This document shows positions 8,787 through 17,538 of a stretch of 64,000 bases of DNA, piece by piece (the stretch's first letter is position 1; each line of letters starts with the position of its first letter). The notes beneath the pieces were generated by a model. That model searched no databases. It saw only the letters and a list, made by a program, of their open reading frames with translations, and was not told where the DNA came from. Origin of the DNA: CBDCNH01 sp965219015 (GTDB lineage: Bacteria; Pseudomonadota; Alphaproteobacteria; Rhodobacterales; Rhodobacteraceae). The stretch covers positions 791,747-855,746 of the forward strand of contig CBDCNH010000005.1 of the NCBI GenBank assembly GCA_965219015.1. Reading direction: 5' to 3'. The position numbers and the translations under genes are program-made.

Positions 8787-10181
8787 TCAGAAGAACTGCT
8801 TCGGCAACCACAGCACCAACTGCGGCATGTAGGTGATGATGGCCAGGCTCAGCAGCAGCGGCACCAGCCACGGCAGTATCGCCATCGTCGTGCGCTCGAA
8901 CGAAAGGCCGGCCACGCGCGCCAGCACGAACAGCACCAGGCCCATCGGCGGATGCAGCAGGCCGATCATCAGGTTGAGCACCATCACGAGGCCGAAGTGA
9001 ACCGGGTCGATGCCGAGTTGCACGGCGATCGGCAGCAGGATCGGCACCAGGATCGTGATGGCGGCGGTGGGCTCCAAAAAGCAGCCGACGAACAGCATCA
9101 GCAGGTTGGCGAGCAAGAGGAAGACCCAGGCCTCCTTGGTGAAGCCGAGCACCCAGGTGGCGATGTCGGTGGTGACGCCGGTGGCCGTGAGCATCCAGCC
9201 GAAGATCGACGCGGCGGCGACGATGAAGAGCACCGTGCTCGTGGTCTCGACCGTGTCGAGACAAACCTTGACGAACATCTTCCACGACAGCGTGCGATAC
9301 CACGCCAGGCCGAGCACCATCGCCCACACGCAAGCGGCGATGGCGCCTTCGGTGGGTGTGAACAGGCCCGTCGTCATGCCGCCGATCAGCAGCACGGGGG
9401 TCATGATCGGCAGCACCGCCTCGAAAGCGAAGATCTTGTCGAGCACGAACAGCAACGCGAAGCCGACAAAGACCGTGATCTGCGCCGGCGCGCCGAGCTT
9501 GGCGACCGCCACCCACAGCAGCAGTGGCCAGCCGATCACGACCGCGAGTTCGATCATCGCCTTCATGAAGCGCGAGCCCGAGAAGCCGATGTCGCCGCCC
9601 CAGCCGTTTTTCTTGGCGTAGTAGGCCACCGTCAGCATCATCAGCACGGTGAGCAGCAGGCCGGGCAGGATGCCGGCCAGGAACAGCGCGCCCACCGAGG
9701 CGTTGGCCATCATCCCGTAGATGACGAACGGCAGGCTCGGCGGGATGATGGGCCCGAGCGTCGCCGATGCCGCCGTCACGCCGACCGCGAACTCGGTCGG
9801 GTAGCCGTGCTCCTGCATCGCCTTGATCTCGATCGTGCCGAGCCCGGCGGCATCGGCGATCGCCGTACCGCTCATACCGGCGAAGATCACCGAAGCCAGC
9901 ACGTTGACATGGCCGAGCCCGCCCTTCAGCCAGCCCACCAGGGCCAGCGCGAAGTTGAAGATGCGCGTGGTGATGCCGGCGTTGTTCATCAGGTTGCCGG
10001 CGAGGATGAAGAACGGCACGGCGAGCAGCGGAAAGCTGTCGATGCCGCTGACCATGCGATGCACCACCACGAACGGCGGCAGGTTGCCCGAGACCAGGAT
10101 GTAGGCGAGCGAGGCGCCGGCCATGGCGATGGCCACCGGGATGCCGCCGGCCATGAAGAGCAGGAAGAAGATCTTCAGCAT
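8787..10181 (-). CDS. dctM: TRAP transporter large permease (DctM)
   Basis: A 464-residue membrane protein with about 11-12 hydrophobic helices. Family motifs include FFILAGNLMNNAGI, IFAGMSGTAIADAAGLG, IIPPSLPFVIYG and LFVGCFLEPTAAITILVPI. It forms the ion-coupled channel of the TRAP system with DctQ. The base order just upstream of the ATG (10181) is C-rich with no Shine-Dalgarno sequence. Together with the 440-bp repeat island separating it from dctQ, this suggests that the original 5' context was displaced. Confidence 0.93.
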   Translation of the reverse strand: MLKIFFLLFMAGGIPVAIAMAGASLAYILVSGNLPPFVVVHRMVSGIDSFPLLAVPFFILAGNLMNNAGITTRIFNFALALVGWLKGGLGHVNVLASVIFAGMSGTAIADAAGLGTIEIKAMQEHGYPTEFAVGVTAASATLGPIIPPSLPFVIYGMMANASVGALFLAGILPGLLLTVLMMLTVAYYAKKNGWGGDIGFSGSRFMKAMIELAVVIGWPLLLWVAVAKLGAPAQITVFVGFALLFVLDKIFAFEAVLPIMTPVLLIGGMTTGLFTPTEGAIAACVWAMVLGLAWYRTLSWKMFVKVCLDTVETTSTVLFIVAAASIFGWMLTATGVTTDIATWVLGFTKEAWVFLLLANLLMLFVGCFLEPTAAITILVPILLPIAVQLGIDPVHFGLVMVLNLMIGLLHPPMGLVLFVLARVAGLSFERTTMAILPWLVPLLLSLAIITYMPQLVLWLPKQFF

Positions 10182-10621
10182 GGGAGGGGGTCGTCGCGCT
10201 TTGTGGCAACGTTGGTCGAGGCGTTTGTCGGAGAGTTCACAGGCGTCTCGGACGCCGCGGCCATCGGGCGGCCGATTGCGCTCATGCCCCCCACTTTCGG
10301 CCGTGGGCCGAAAGCTCCTCCTTTACTTCGCTCCATCGGCCGCCCAATGCCCGCGGCTGCACGGTGGTGCACCTTTGCCAGCAAGCGCGGCGGTGGTGAA
10401 TGGGGAGGGTGGGGCTCTGCCAAGAGACGCGGCGGTGGTGGATCGGGACGGTGGGGCGCTCTGCGGAGCGAAGTAAAGGAGGAGGCGGCGGCCGTAGGCC
10501 GTCGCCGGGGGACATGAGCGCAGCAGAGTGCCCCGGCGGCCCGATCCTGCCCGGACGGGCCAGCCGTCTTGCTTGGTTCGCGAGCGCCATGGCCGGCAAG
10601 CGCCGGTTGTAACGAGCCGCA
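10182..10621. repeat. Intergenic repeat island between dctM and dctQ
   Basis: No gene is visible in these 440 bp. The region is bounded by a perfect 20-bp inverted repeat at 10315-10334 and 10465-10484 (CTCCTCCTTTACTTCGCTCC and its complement). The sequence flanking both arms is also similarly G/C palindromic (CGGCCnnnGGCC). Between the arms lie about three copies of a roughly 40-nt unit containing CGCGGCGGTGGTG, at about 10355, 10387 and 10429. No transposase or open frame with homology is seen. It may be a non-autonomous palindromic element inserted into the operon. Confidence 0.7.
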
Positions 10622-11206
10622 TCAGGCTCCCGTCCGTGCGCTCGCCGAAGCACCGTCGGCAAGCGTCGTCTCGGGCCGCTCGAGCACGCTGTAGCCACGC
10701 CGCCAGTGGATGAGGGCCACCTGGATCGAGCGCCAGGTCATCGCTGCGAAGCCGAACAGGCAGAGCGCATAGACGATGTTCATCGGCGCATCGACGATCG
10801 TCATGCGCGTCTGGTTGCCGATCTTCAGCATCATCTGCACCGTCATCACCACGGTGGCGGCGAAAAAGGCGATGCGCAGCACGTCGACCGCGCGCGAAAG
10901 CCAGCGCCCGAGCGGTGCAGGCAGGTAGCGATAGAAGAAGTCGACCTGGATCTGGTTGTTGCGCGCGACGCCGATCGCCGCGCCGATGAAGACGACGCCG
11001 ATCAGCATGTAGCGCGCCACCTCCTCGGTCCACGCCGCCGAGTCGTTGAGCACGTAGCGCGTCAGGAATTGCCAGCCGACCGTGAGACCGAGCAGCCAGA
11101 AGACTGCCAGGGCGATCCAGCCCTCGGTGATCGTGGCCGAGAGATCGACCACCTCGTCTTCGATTTGCAGGTGACCTTCGTCGTCGAGTACCCTGCGCTC
11201 AGCCAT
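10622..11206 (-). CDS. dctQ: TRAP transporter small permease (DctQ)
   Basis: A 194-residue protein with four predicted helices. It has the DctQ signature WTEEVARYMLIGVVFIGAA followed by RNNQIQVDFF. An acidic N-terminal tail of about 25 residues precedes helix 1. It pairs with DctM to form the membrane domain. It starts 15 nt after dctP and is separated from dctM by the repeat island, an unusual break because dctQ and dctM are normally adjacent or overlapping. Confidence 0.9.
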   Translation of the reverse strand: MAERRVLDDEGHLQIEDEVVDLSATITEGWIALAVFWLLGLTVGWQFLTRYVLNDSAAWTEEVARYMLIGVVFIGAAIGVARNNQIQVDFFYRYLPAPLGRWLSRAVDVLRIAFFAATVVMTVQMMLKIGNQTRMTIVDAPMNIVYALCLFGFAAMTWRSIQVALIHWRRGYSVLERPETTLADGASASARTGA

Positions 11207-11221
11207 GATGGCGGATCCCGC

Positions 11222-12229
11222 CTATTTCAGGTTGACGATGCGGTCGTAGTCCTGCTGGCGATAGCCTTGGTCGGTGGGCTTGGTGTTCTTCAGCACGGCT
11301 TCGCGGAAAGCGTTCTTGTCGACGGTGATGACATTGATGCCGCGCTTCTTGAACTCGCCGACCAGCCGCTCTTCGGAAGCGATGATGTCGCGGCCGGCTT
11401 TCTCGGCCGCTTCCTGCATCACCTCGGTGAGCATCTTCTTGTCGTCGGCCGAGAGCTTGCTCCAGACCTGCCCCGACACGACGGTAAGCAGCGAATCGAC
11501 GATGTGGCCGGTCAGCGAGATGTTCTTCTGCACTTCGTAGAACTTCTTCGCCTCGATCGTGGGCAGCGGGTTCTCCTGCGCATCGACCGTGCCGTTCTGC
11601 AGCGCCAGGTAGACCTCGGCGAAGGCGATCGGCGTCGGGTTCGCACCCAGCGCTCTGGGGAACGCGAGGTAGGCCGGCGCATCGGGCACACGGATCTTCA
11701 GGTCCTTCATGTCGGCCGGCTTGGTGACGGGGTGCGCAGCGTTCGACGTGACATCGCGGGCGCCGTAGTAGGTGAGCGCGGTGATGTGGTTGCCGGTCTT
11801 GTCGTCGTAGCCTTTGGACAGCTCCTTGAAGACATCGCTCTTCGCATACTTGAGCTGGTGCTCGGCGTCGCGGAAGATGAACGGAAAGTACGACACGGCC
11901 AGCGGCGGGTAGCTGCGGCCGGCGAAGCTGGCGCCGGTGAGGATGATGTCCACCGTGCCCAGGGTCAGGCCCTGGTTGATGTCGGACTCCTTGCCCAGGC
12001 TGGAGGCCGGAAACACCTGCACCTCGTAGCGGCCGTTGCTGCGCTTCTTGATCTCGTCGCCGGCCCACACCGACCATTTGTGAAACGGCTCGGAGGTTTC
12101 GTAGACATGCGCCCACTTGAGCTTGGTCTGGGCCTGTGCGGGCAAGGCGACGAGCGCCGTGCCGAGCACGGTGCCGAGGGCGAGCGCAGCGGCTGCAATT
12201 TTCTTGAGGGCATGGCGCTTGCAAATCAT
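11222..12229 (-). CDS. dctP: TRAP transporter substrate-binding protein (DctP)
   Basis: A 335-residue periplasmic receptor with a Sec signal peptide (cleavage after ALPAQA, near residue 33). The DctP fold is shown by the LKIRVPDAPAYLAFPRALGANPTPIAF segment, whose first Arg normally pairs with the substrate carboxylate, and by LQNGTVDAQENPLPTI. It is most like receptors for sugar acids, which agrees with the uxaA gene at the end of the operon. It is first in the operon. Confidence 0.92.
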   Translation of the reverse strand: MICKRHALKKIAAAALALGTVLGTALVALPAQAQTKLKWAHVYETSEPFHKWSVWAGDEIKKRSNGRYEVQVFPASSLGKESDINQGLTLGTVDIILTGASFAGRSYPPLAVSYFPFIFRDAEHQLKYAKSDVFKELSKGYDDKTGNHITALTYYGARDVTSNAAHPVTKPADMKDLKIRVPDAPAYLAFPRALGANPTPIAFAEVYLALQNGTVDAQENPLPTIEAKKFYEVQKNISLTGHIVDSLLTVVSGQVWSKLSADDKKMLTEVMQEAAEKAGRDIIASEERLVGEFKKRGINVITVDKNAFREAVLKNTKPTDQGYRQQDYDRIVNLK

Positions 12230-12418
12230 GGCGTTGTCTCCGCGTTGTCTTGGGGTCTTGTAAGGAAGGGGGATGGCCCAGCCTGATGCAGCTTAGTGAC
12301 AGGCTCGGAGGCTGGCATCGGGCCTAACCCGAGCGATCGAGAGCCCGACCGCTCGCGTTCCATTTGCCCGATCACCATGGCGTTCCGGTTCCCATGCGCC
12401 GCTTCTTCGCGGCACTGC

Positions 12419-14125
12419 TCAGCGGCGTGTTCCTGTGGCAGGTTCGCGGCGCTGCGACGGTTCCGGCTCGGGGTGGCTGGCGATGACGTCGAGCAGGCCG
12501 AGGTACTTGGGCGCGGCAGCCGGGTCCTGCGTCACGTATTCGAGTGCGCCCCAGAAGCCCCATTTCGACCACGCGCCGATGCCGGAATACTGCAGCATCA
12601 GGCCGCCGCCGTTGGCAGCCCAGGTCGAATAGAACGCCTTGTAGACCTCGCGCATCACCGGGCTGCGGTTGGCCGCGGCGAGGGCGTTCGTCATCGCGTC
12701 CTGTTGCTCCTGCGGGAAATAGAAGGTGGTGTTGCCCGAGCCGCCCTCGTAGGCCTCGAGCCTGACCTTGTGCTTGCGTGCCAGGGTGGCGTTGCTGCGT
12801 ATCTGAGCGGTCAATTTGGCGCCGATGTCGTCGAACATCTGGCGGGCGATGTCGTCGGCGGGTGTCGCCAGCGTCTCGGCGGCGTTGGTCTTGTCGGCTG
12901 CGGCTGCGGCCTCGAAGTACGGCGCGATGGCCAGCACGTCGGTATGGGCGGCGGTGTCTTTCCAGGCCAGCGCGGTTTCGGCGAAGTTCGTCCAGGCCGA
13001 CTGGCCGGCGATCACCCGAACCAAGCGCCGGCGATCGGCCGGCCCGAACACGTCCTCGAAGATCTTGAAGATTTGCACGGAGCGCTGCGCATAGAACGCC
13101 CCGGGCTGGCCATTCGGCGCGGGCAGGCCGAGCTTCTTCGACTGCTCGAGCGCCCATTTGCTCTGCGCGAAGCCGCCGTTCCAGACCTCGTTCGAATACT
13201 CGATGTGCAGGTTCAGGTCAGGGGCGAGCCGATCGTGCACGAGCTGCGCCATGCGGCGGACGAAATCGTCGTTGGCCAAGTGCGGCACGCACAGCCAGGG
13301 ATCGGCATGCAAGGTGTTCGCCAGGTCGATCATCCGCTCGAAGGGAACGCCGGCGCCGTCCGTGTAGGTCGCGTCGCCGAGGTGCGCGCGGTTCGCCCAC
13401 TGCCCGAGCGGCGGCCGGTTGTCGTTGGTGCGCGCCCAGTCCATGAAGCGCAGCACCTTGAACGGCGCGATCTTCTTCAGGTACTCGGGGTTGAACGGTT
13501 GCGTGGTGTACGTCGCTTCGGTGCCGGGCCAGAGCACGCGGACGTTGCGAACCGGATCGGCCGGGTCGGTCCGCTCGATGCCGACCCAGAAACCTTCGCT
13601 GTTGTCGACCTCCGCGACGATGCGATGCGCCTGCCGTTCGGCGACCTTCACCCGGCTCAGCGGGAAGCCGATGTCGCCGTCGCCGTCCCACAGCACCACA
13701 TAGCGCCCGGCCGGATAGTGCGTGCCCGGCCAGCCCATCACGGCGACGGCATGCTGGCCCGGATGCAGCGCCGTCGGCAAGCCGTCGCGCACGGCCGGAA
13801 ATTCGCCGCGGAACGCGCCGTCGCTGTAGCGCGACGACCAGCCGCCGCTCGACTTGGTGAGGTCGGCGAACGGGAACTGCGCGCCGAAATAGGCGATGCC
13901 GCTCAGGTTGATGCCGACGAGGGGCGATCGCGTAGGGATGGCGACGGGGTCGGAAGGCGTCGTATGCGCAGCGGCCGGGCGCGCCGGCGGCTTTTCGTCG
14001 GCCGCGCCTGCGGCGGAAAAGGCGAGCGAAAGAACGGCTGCAAAGGAACAACCGTACGTGAACCCGCGCCTTCCTGTGAGCGACCGCGACCGCGACCGCA
14101 ACGGAACGGGCATCTGCATCGTCAT
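12419..14125 (-). CDS. Secreted glycosidase-like/cellulose-binding-type protein
   Basis: A 568-residue exported protein with a signal peptide ending near AFSAAGAADE (about residue 43). The mature part has a jelly-roll-like stretch followed by a TIM-barrel-like region with FKVLRFMDWARTN, DPWLCVPHLANDDFVRRMA, LHIEYSNEVWNGGF (probable acid Glu in the ...YSNEVWN motif) and KVRLEAYEGG. These match bacterial proteins annotated as hypothetical glycosyl hydrolases or cellulose-binding proteins. The substrate is unknown. The start ATG (14125) overlaps the TGA of the DUF427 gene, and GAGGGG lies upstream. GTG or later ATG starts are possible. Confidence 0.65.
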   Translation of the reverse strand: MTMQMPVPLRSRSRSLTGRRGFTYGCSFAAVLSLAFSAAGAADEKPPARPAAAHTTPSDPVAIPTRSPLVGINLSGIAYFGAQFPFADLTKSSGGWSSRYSDGAFRGEFPAVRDGLPTALHPGQHAVAVMGWPGTHYPAGRYVVLWDGDGDIGFPLSRVKVAERQAHRIVAEVDNSEGFWVGIERTDPADPVRNVRVLWPGTEATYTTQPFNPEYLKKIAPFKVLRFMDWARTNDNRPPLGQWANRAHLGDATYTDGAGVPFERMIDLANTLHADPWLCVPHLANDDFVRRMAQLVHDRLAPDLNLHIEYSNEVWNGGFAQSKWALEQSKKLGLPAPNGQPGAFYAQRSVQIFKIFEDVFGPADRRRLVRVIAGQSAWTNFAETALAWKDTAAHTDVLAIAPYFEAAAAADKTNAAETLATPADDIARQMFDDIGAKLTAQIRSNATLARKHKVRLEAYEGGSGNTTFYFPQEQQDAMTNALAAANRSPVMREVYKAFYSTWAANGGGLMLQYSGIGAWSKWGFWGALEYVTQDPAAAPKYLGLLDVIASHPEPEPSQRREPATGTRR

Positions 14126-14682
14126 CACCACCCCTCGCTGCCGCGTTCGCCCTTGAACGGGCCTACCAGTTCCGGTGTGATCCAGCCGCCATAGAAGCCG
14201 CCCGGCTGCGCCAGCACCGGCTCGCCGCCCACGCTGCAGTCGAGCGCCGCGGGATAGAACGACACGCACTCGGCCAGGGCTTCGGCACCGGCCAGCGGCT
14301 GCGGATAGCTCCAGGCGACGGACTTCAGCACGCGCTCGCCATCGACCAGCGACCAGTACGTCGCCGGGCCTTTCCATTCGCACATCGACGAGCCGGCCGC
14401 CGGCTGCAACAAGCGCTTGTCGACATCGCCCCACGGCAGGTAGAAGCTCGGCGGATGCGAGGTTTCGAGCGCGCGAATGGCGTGGCGCGTGCGTGCCACC
14501 TCGGCGCCACCCCAGCGCACGATGACTTCGCGATCGTCGGGCGCGAGACGCGGCGGTCGCGGGAAGTCCCACACCGAGGTCTGGCCAGGCTTCGGTTCGA
14601 CAGCGAACGGCGGTCGCTTGTCGCCGCGCCATTGCCAGTGCGCGCGCGCGGCGGCCAGCCAGTCGGGAACCGGTTTCGTCAT
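14125..14682 (-). CDS. DUF427 domain-containing protein
   Basis: A 185-residue cytosolic protein with one DUF427 fold: EVARTRHAIRALETSHPPSF, then the diagnostic ATYWSLVDG, VAWSYP and ECVSFYPAALD segments. The biochemical role of the family is not known to me. The start MTKPVPDWL at 14682 is preferred over an upstream in-frame ATG because homologous sequence begins there. It is coupled by a one-base overlap to the downstream secreted protein. A second, double-domain DUF427 protein occurs at 59.5-60.3 kb. Confidence 0.8.
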   Translation of the reverse strand: MTKPVPDWLAAARAHWQWRGDKRPPFAVEPKPGQTSVWDFPRPPRLAPDDREVIVRWGGAEVARTRHAIRALETSHPPSFYLPWGDVDKRLLQPAAGSSMCEWKGPATYWSLVDGERVLKSVAWSYPQPLAGAEALAECVSFYPAALDCSVGGEPVLAQPGGFYGGWITPELVGPFKGERGSEGW

Positions 14683-14746
14683 GCGGCGATGGCTCCGCTC
14701 GACACGCCGGTCGCAACGGCGCAAGCAACGATCGAGACGGCGGCAA

Positions 14747-15049
14747 TCAAGCCACGGGCTCCGATTCCGGGCGGTTGCGCCGGGCCACCCAATAGGTCGC
14801 GCCCTCGCTGCCGTAGCGCTCCGAATGCGGCGTGCCGTGCTCGAGCTCGAACCGGTCGCCGGGGAGCAGATGCTGCGTCTGGTCGTCGACGGTGAGCCAC
14901 ATCTCGCCTTACACCACCAGCGCCTTGGCGGCGAACGGGTGCTCGTGGCGGTCGAGTTCCAGGCCCGCTTGCCATTGGCGTTCGAGCACGTTGTCGAAGC
15001 CTTCCTGTCTTGCCTGCGTCTCGAACTGCTGAAAGCTCGGCCGGATCAT
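14747..15049 (-). pseudogene. Cupin-domain protein with in-frame stop
   Basis: Reading from ATG 15049, 46 codons (ending HEHPFAAKALVV) are followed by TAA at 14911-14909. The same frame continues GEMWLTVDDQTQHLLPGD, ELEHGTPHSERYGSEGATYW and stops at 14749-14747. The two halves join into a normal small cupin of about 100 residues with its first metal motif (HEHPF) before the stop and its second (HGTPHSE) after it. One base change (for example CAA or GAA to TAA) explains the break. A sequencing error cannot be excluded. Confidence 0.8.
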
Positions 15050-15152
15050 GGCGCTCTCCTGCTGGATGCTGTTTGACGACTTGTCGGACCCCCATTCTTG
15101 CAGCCGGCGCCCCGCCCAGTCGGCAGGTCGGCGCGACAATGCAGCCGGCTCC

Positions 15153-16472
15153 ATGGTCTCCTTCGACACCCCGACATCCCCCGCCCCGCCGCCCGCGCTG
15201 CGCGACCACGAAACCGCCACCGTGGCGACGCTCGACAACGGCGTGCGCGTCGTGGCCATCCGCCTCTCCTGGCTCGAAACGGCCAGCGTCAGCGTCTTCG
15301 TTCGCAGCGGCAGCAGCCACGAGAGCCGGCGCCTCAACGGCATCAGCCATATGGTCGAGCACATGGCCTTCAAGGGCACGCACACGCGGAGCTGCCAGCA
15401 GATCAACCTCGACGCCGAGCGGCTCGGCGCCGACGTCAACGCGCACACCGACAAGGACCACACGGCCTATCACATGCGCGGCCTGGACAGCGATGCCGAG
15501 CCCTTCATCCGCATGCTGGGCGACATCGTTCAGGGCAGCACTTTTCCCGAGGCCGAGCTCGAGCGCGAGCGCCAGGTGCTGCTGCAGGAGTTCATCGAAG
15601 ACGAGGAAGAGCCACTCTCGACCGCCTTCAAGCTGTTCGACAAGCTCTGCTTCGGCTCGCACCCGCTGGCGCAACCGGTGATCGGCTTGCGCGGCAACCT
15701 CTTGCGTCTGACCCGCGACGACCTGCTCGGCTACGTGCAGGCGCAATACACCGGCGCCAACGTCGTTGTCGGCGTGGCGGGCAACGTCGATGTCGACCGC
15801 ATGGTTCGCGTCGCCGACGAGGTGTTCGGTGCGCTGCGCCGCGGCGCCGAGAACGTCGTCGAGCGGCCGGTCTACACGGGCGGCATCGCCTCTCGCGCGC
15901 TGGCCGGCTCCGGCCAGACCCATGTCGTCTTCGGCCTGCCGCTGCCGGCACTGCACAACGACGCGCATCACGCTGCCGTGGTCGCCGCCGCCGTATTCGG
16001 CGAGGGCATGAGCTCGCCCCTGCTCGACCAGATTCGCGAGCGCCGCGGCCTGGCTTACTTCCTGTCGTGCTCGGCCGACATCTCGCCGCTGGCGGGGCAG
16101 TTCGTGATCGAGGCATCGACGGCGCCCGAACAGGCGCTGCCGTTTCTGGTCGAGCTCAAGCGCTTGCTGGCCGAGCAGGCGCACGAGGTGTCGGCTGCCG
16201 ACCTGGCGCGCGCGCGCAAGCAGATCGCCGTGCGCCGCTTGCAGGCAGCCGAGCGGCCCTCGCATCGGCTCGAGGACGCCGCGCTCGACGTGCTGGCGTT
16301 CGGCCGCGTTCGCTCGCGCGCCGAGCTGGCCGAGCATGTGGACGCGGTCAGCGCCGACGCGGTGCGCGATGCTTTCGTGAGCATGCTCGCCCAACGCGAA
16401 GCGGTGGCCATCGCCGGCACGATCAGGAAGGGCACGCCCGAGCGGCTGCGCGAGTTGTTCGGGCGCGGCTGA
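15153..16472 (+). CDS. M16 family zinc metallopeptidase
   Basis: A 439-residue processing-peptidase-like enzyme with the inverted zinc motif HMVEH (His66, Glu69, His70) and the distal ligand Glu146 in RQVLLQEFIEDEEE, 76 residues later, as the family requires. A C-terminal M16 half-domain carries the FxxGMSSPLLDQIRERRGLAY-type segment (YFLS near residue 308). ATG 15153 is preferred because upstream in-frame codons overlap the cupin promoter region and look non-coding. It is divergent from the cupin pseudogene. The role is probably peptide turnover. Confidence 0.88.
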   Translation: MVSFDTPTSPAPPPALRDHETATVATLDNGVRVVAIRLSWLETASVSVFVRSGSSHESRRLNGISHMVEHMAFKGTHTRSCQQINLDAERLGADVNAHTDKDHTAYHMRGLDSDAEPFIRMLGDIVQGSTFPEAELERERQVLLQEFIEDEEEPLSTAFKLFDKLCFGSHPLAQPVIGLRGNLLRLTRDDLLGYVQAQYTGANVVVGVAGNVDVDRMVRVADEVFGALRRGAENVVERPVYTGGIASRALAGSGQTHVVFGLPLPALHNDAHHAAVVAAAVFGEGMSSPLLDQIRERRGLAYFLSCSADISPLAGQFVIEASTAPEQALPFLVELKRLLAEQAHEVSAADLARARKQIAVRRLQAAERPSHRLEDAALDVLAFGRVRSRAELAEHVDAVSADAVRDAFVSMLAQREAVAIAGTIRKGTPERLRELFGRG

Positions 16473-16492
16473 CGACCGGCTGTTGAGGCCAA

Positions 16493-16524
16493 GCCGCGCC
16501 GGCCAAGGCGCCGATCGGCGCGGC
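16493..16524. terminator. Possible bidirectional terminator hairpin
   Basis: A 9-bp perfect stem (GCCGCGCCG at 16493-16501, CGGCGCGGC at 16516-16524) with a 14-nt loop lies between the convergent M16 and transglutaminase genes. There is no T-run on either side, so intrinsic termination is uncertain. Confidence 0.4.
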
Positions 16525-16528
16525 CGCT

Positions 16529-17341
16529 TCAGGCCGCCGTCACCTCGTCGGTCCACACTTTGAAGCTGTCGAGCGTGTTGGAGCCGAAGGCGCAGGTCAA
16601 GGGCACGTCGCAGGCATCGCGGCCGCGCGCCATCAGCACGCGGCCGATGCGCGGCATGTTGTTGCGCGCATCGAAGGTGTACCAGCGGTCGCCCAGCCAG
16701 ACCTCGAACCAGGCGGCGAAGTCCATCGGCCCGTAGGGCGGCGGCATGCCGATGTCGCCGAGGTAGCCTGTGCAGTAGCGCGCCGGGATGTTCATGCAGC
16801 GGCACAAGGCGATCGCCAGGTGCGCATAGTCGCGGCAGACGCCGCGCCGGTCGTTGTAGGCGTCGAACGCGGTGCGCGTGCGGCTGGCGTGCTGGTAGTT
16901 GAAGACGATGCGTTCGTGCGTGAAATCGCAGATCGCCTGCACCCGCGCCCAGCCGGTCGGGCCCGAACCGAACTGCTGCCAGGCGATGTCGACGAGCTGA
17001 TCGGTGTCGCAGTAGCGGCTGCCGAGCAGGTAGACCAGCGTGTCGTCGGGCAGCCGCTCGACGGGTGTCTGCGCAGCCTCGGGAACGAACGCGTCGACCA
17101 GGCCGCTGTCGTTGACGACCGCATCGGCGCTGATGACGATGCGGCCTGCGGGCGCGACGATTCGGCTGCACCAGTTGCCGTACAGGTCGCGGTAGGCGGT
17201 GAGCGGTACGGCGGGCTCGGTGACCACGTGATCGGGCTGCACAAGATCGCCGGCGCGCGAGTGGTGGATGTTGAGCGTGAGCAGCATCGGCGTCGGCTGC
17301 GGGCAGTGGTACGCCATTTCGAAACCGACCCGGATCTGCAT
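16529..17341 (-). CDS. Transglutaminase-like protein, catalytic His replaced
   Basis: A 270-residue protein of the bacterial transglutaminase-like superfamily, with a beta-rich N-terminal domain of about 100 residues. The catalytic core follows: Cys169 in DRRGVCRDYAHLAIALCR and Asp224 in RWYTFDARNN. The position normally occupied by the catalytic His (HAW) reads FAAW, with Ala209 before Trp211. The Cys and Asp remain. Related proteins with Ser or Ala at this site exist to my knowledge, so the family may use a different mechanism or lack activity. ATG 17341 is used. Confidence 0.8.
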   Translation of the reverse strand: MQIRVGFEMAYHCPQPTPMLLTLNIHHSRAGDLVQPDHVVTEPAVPLTAYRDLYGNWCSRIVAPAGRIVISADAVVNDSGLVDAFVPEAAQTPVERLPDDTLVYLLGSRYCDTDQLVDIAWQQFGSGPTGWARVQAICDFTHERIVFNYQHASRTRTAFDAYNDRRGVCRDYAHLAIALCRCMNIPARYCTGYLGDIGMPPPYGPMDFAAWFEVWLGDRWYTFDARNNMPRIGRVLMARGRDACDVPLTCAFGSNTLDSFKVWTDEVTAA

Positions 17342-17392
17342 GGCGGCGTCCCTTCGTGCACGTGTTTGCAGGAGACGCAATTGGCGCGCCGA

Positions 17393-17494
17393 GGCGCCGA
17401 GTATGGGCGTGAAGCGGCGGCGCCGAGTGTGGGCGTCGAGGCGTCAGCGCCGGGTATCGGCGTGGAGGCGTCAGCGCCGGTTATCGGCGCTGAG
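17393..17494. repeat. 27-nt tandem repeat, about 3.8 units
   Basis: Units at 17393-17418, 17419-17445, 17446-17472 and 17473-17494 share the pattern GCGCCGnGTATnGGCGT. The array fills the gap between the transglutaminase start and the small hypothetical gene. There are no spacers, so it is a minisatellite and not a CRISPR. Confidence 0.75.
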
Positions 17495-17538
17495 TTTGAA
17501 GATGCAGCCCGGGCGCCGAGAAGCCTTGTCGCCGCGGT

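Noticed and set aside
10315..10484. Insertion sequence with terminal inverted repeats
   Set aside because: The 20-bp arms enclose only about 130 bp with no transposase frame and no visible target-site duplication, so I call it a repeat island only.
17393..17494. CRISPR-like array
   Set aside because: Units are directly adjacent with no spacers and drift from one another, so it is a minisatellite.
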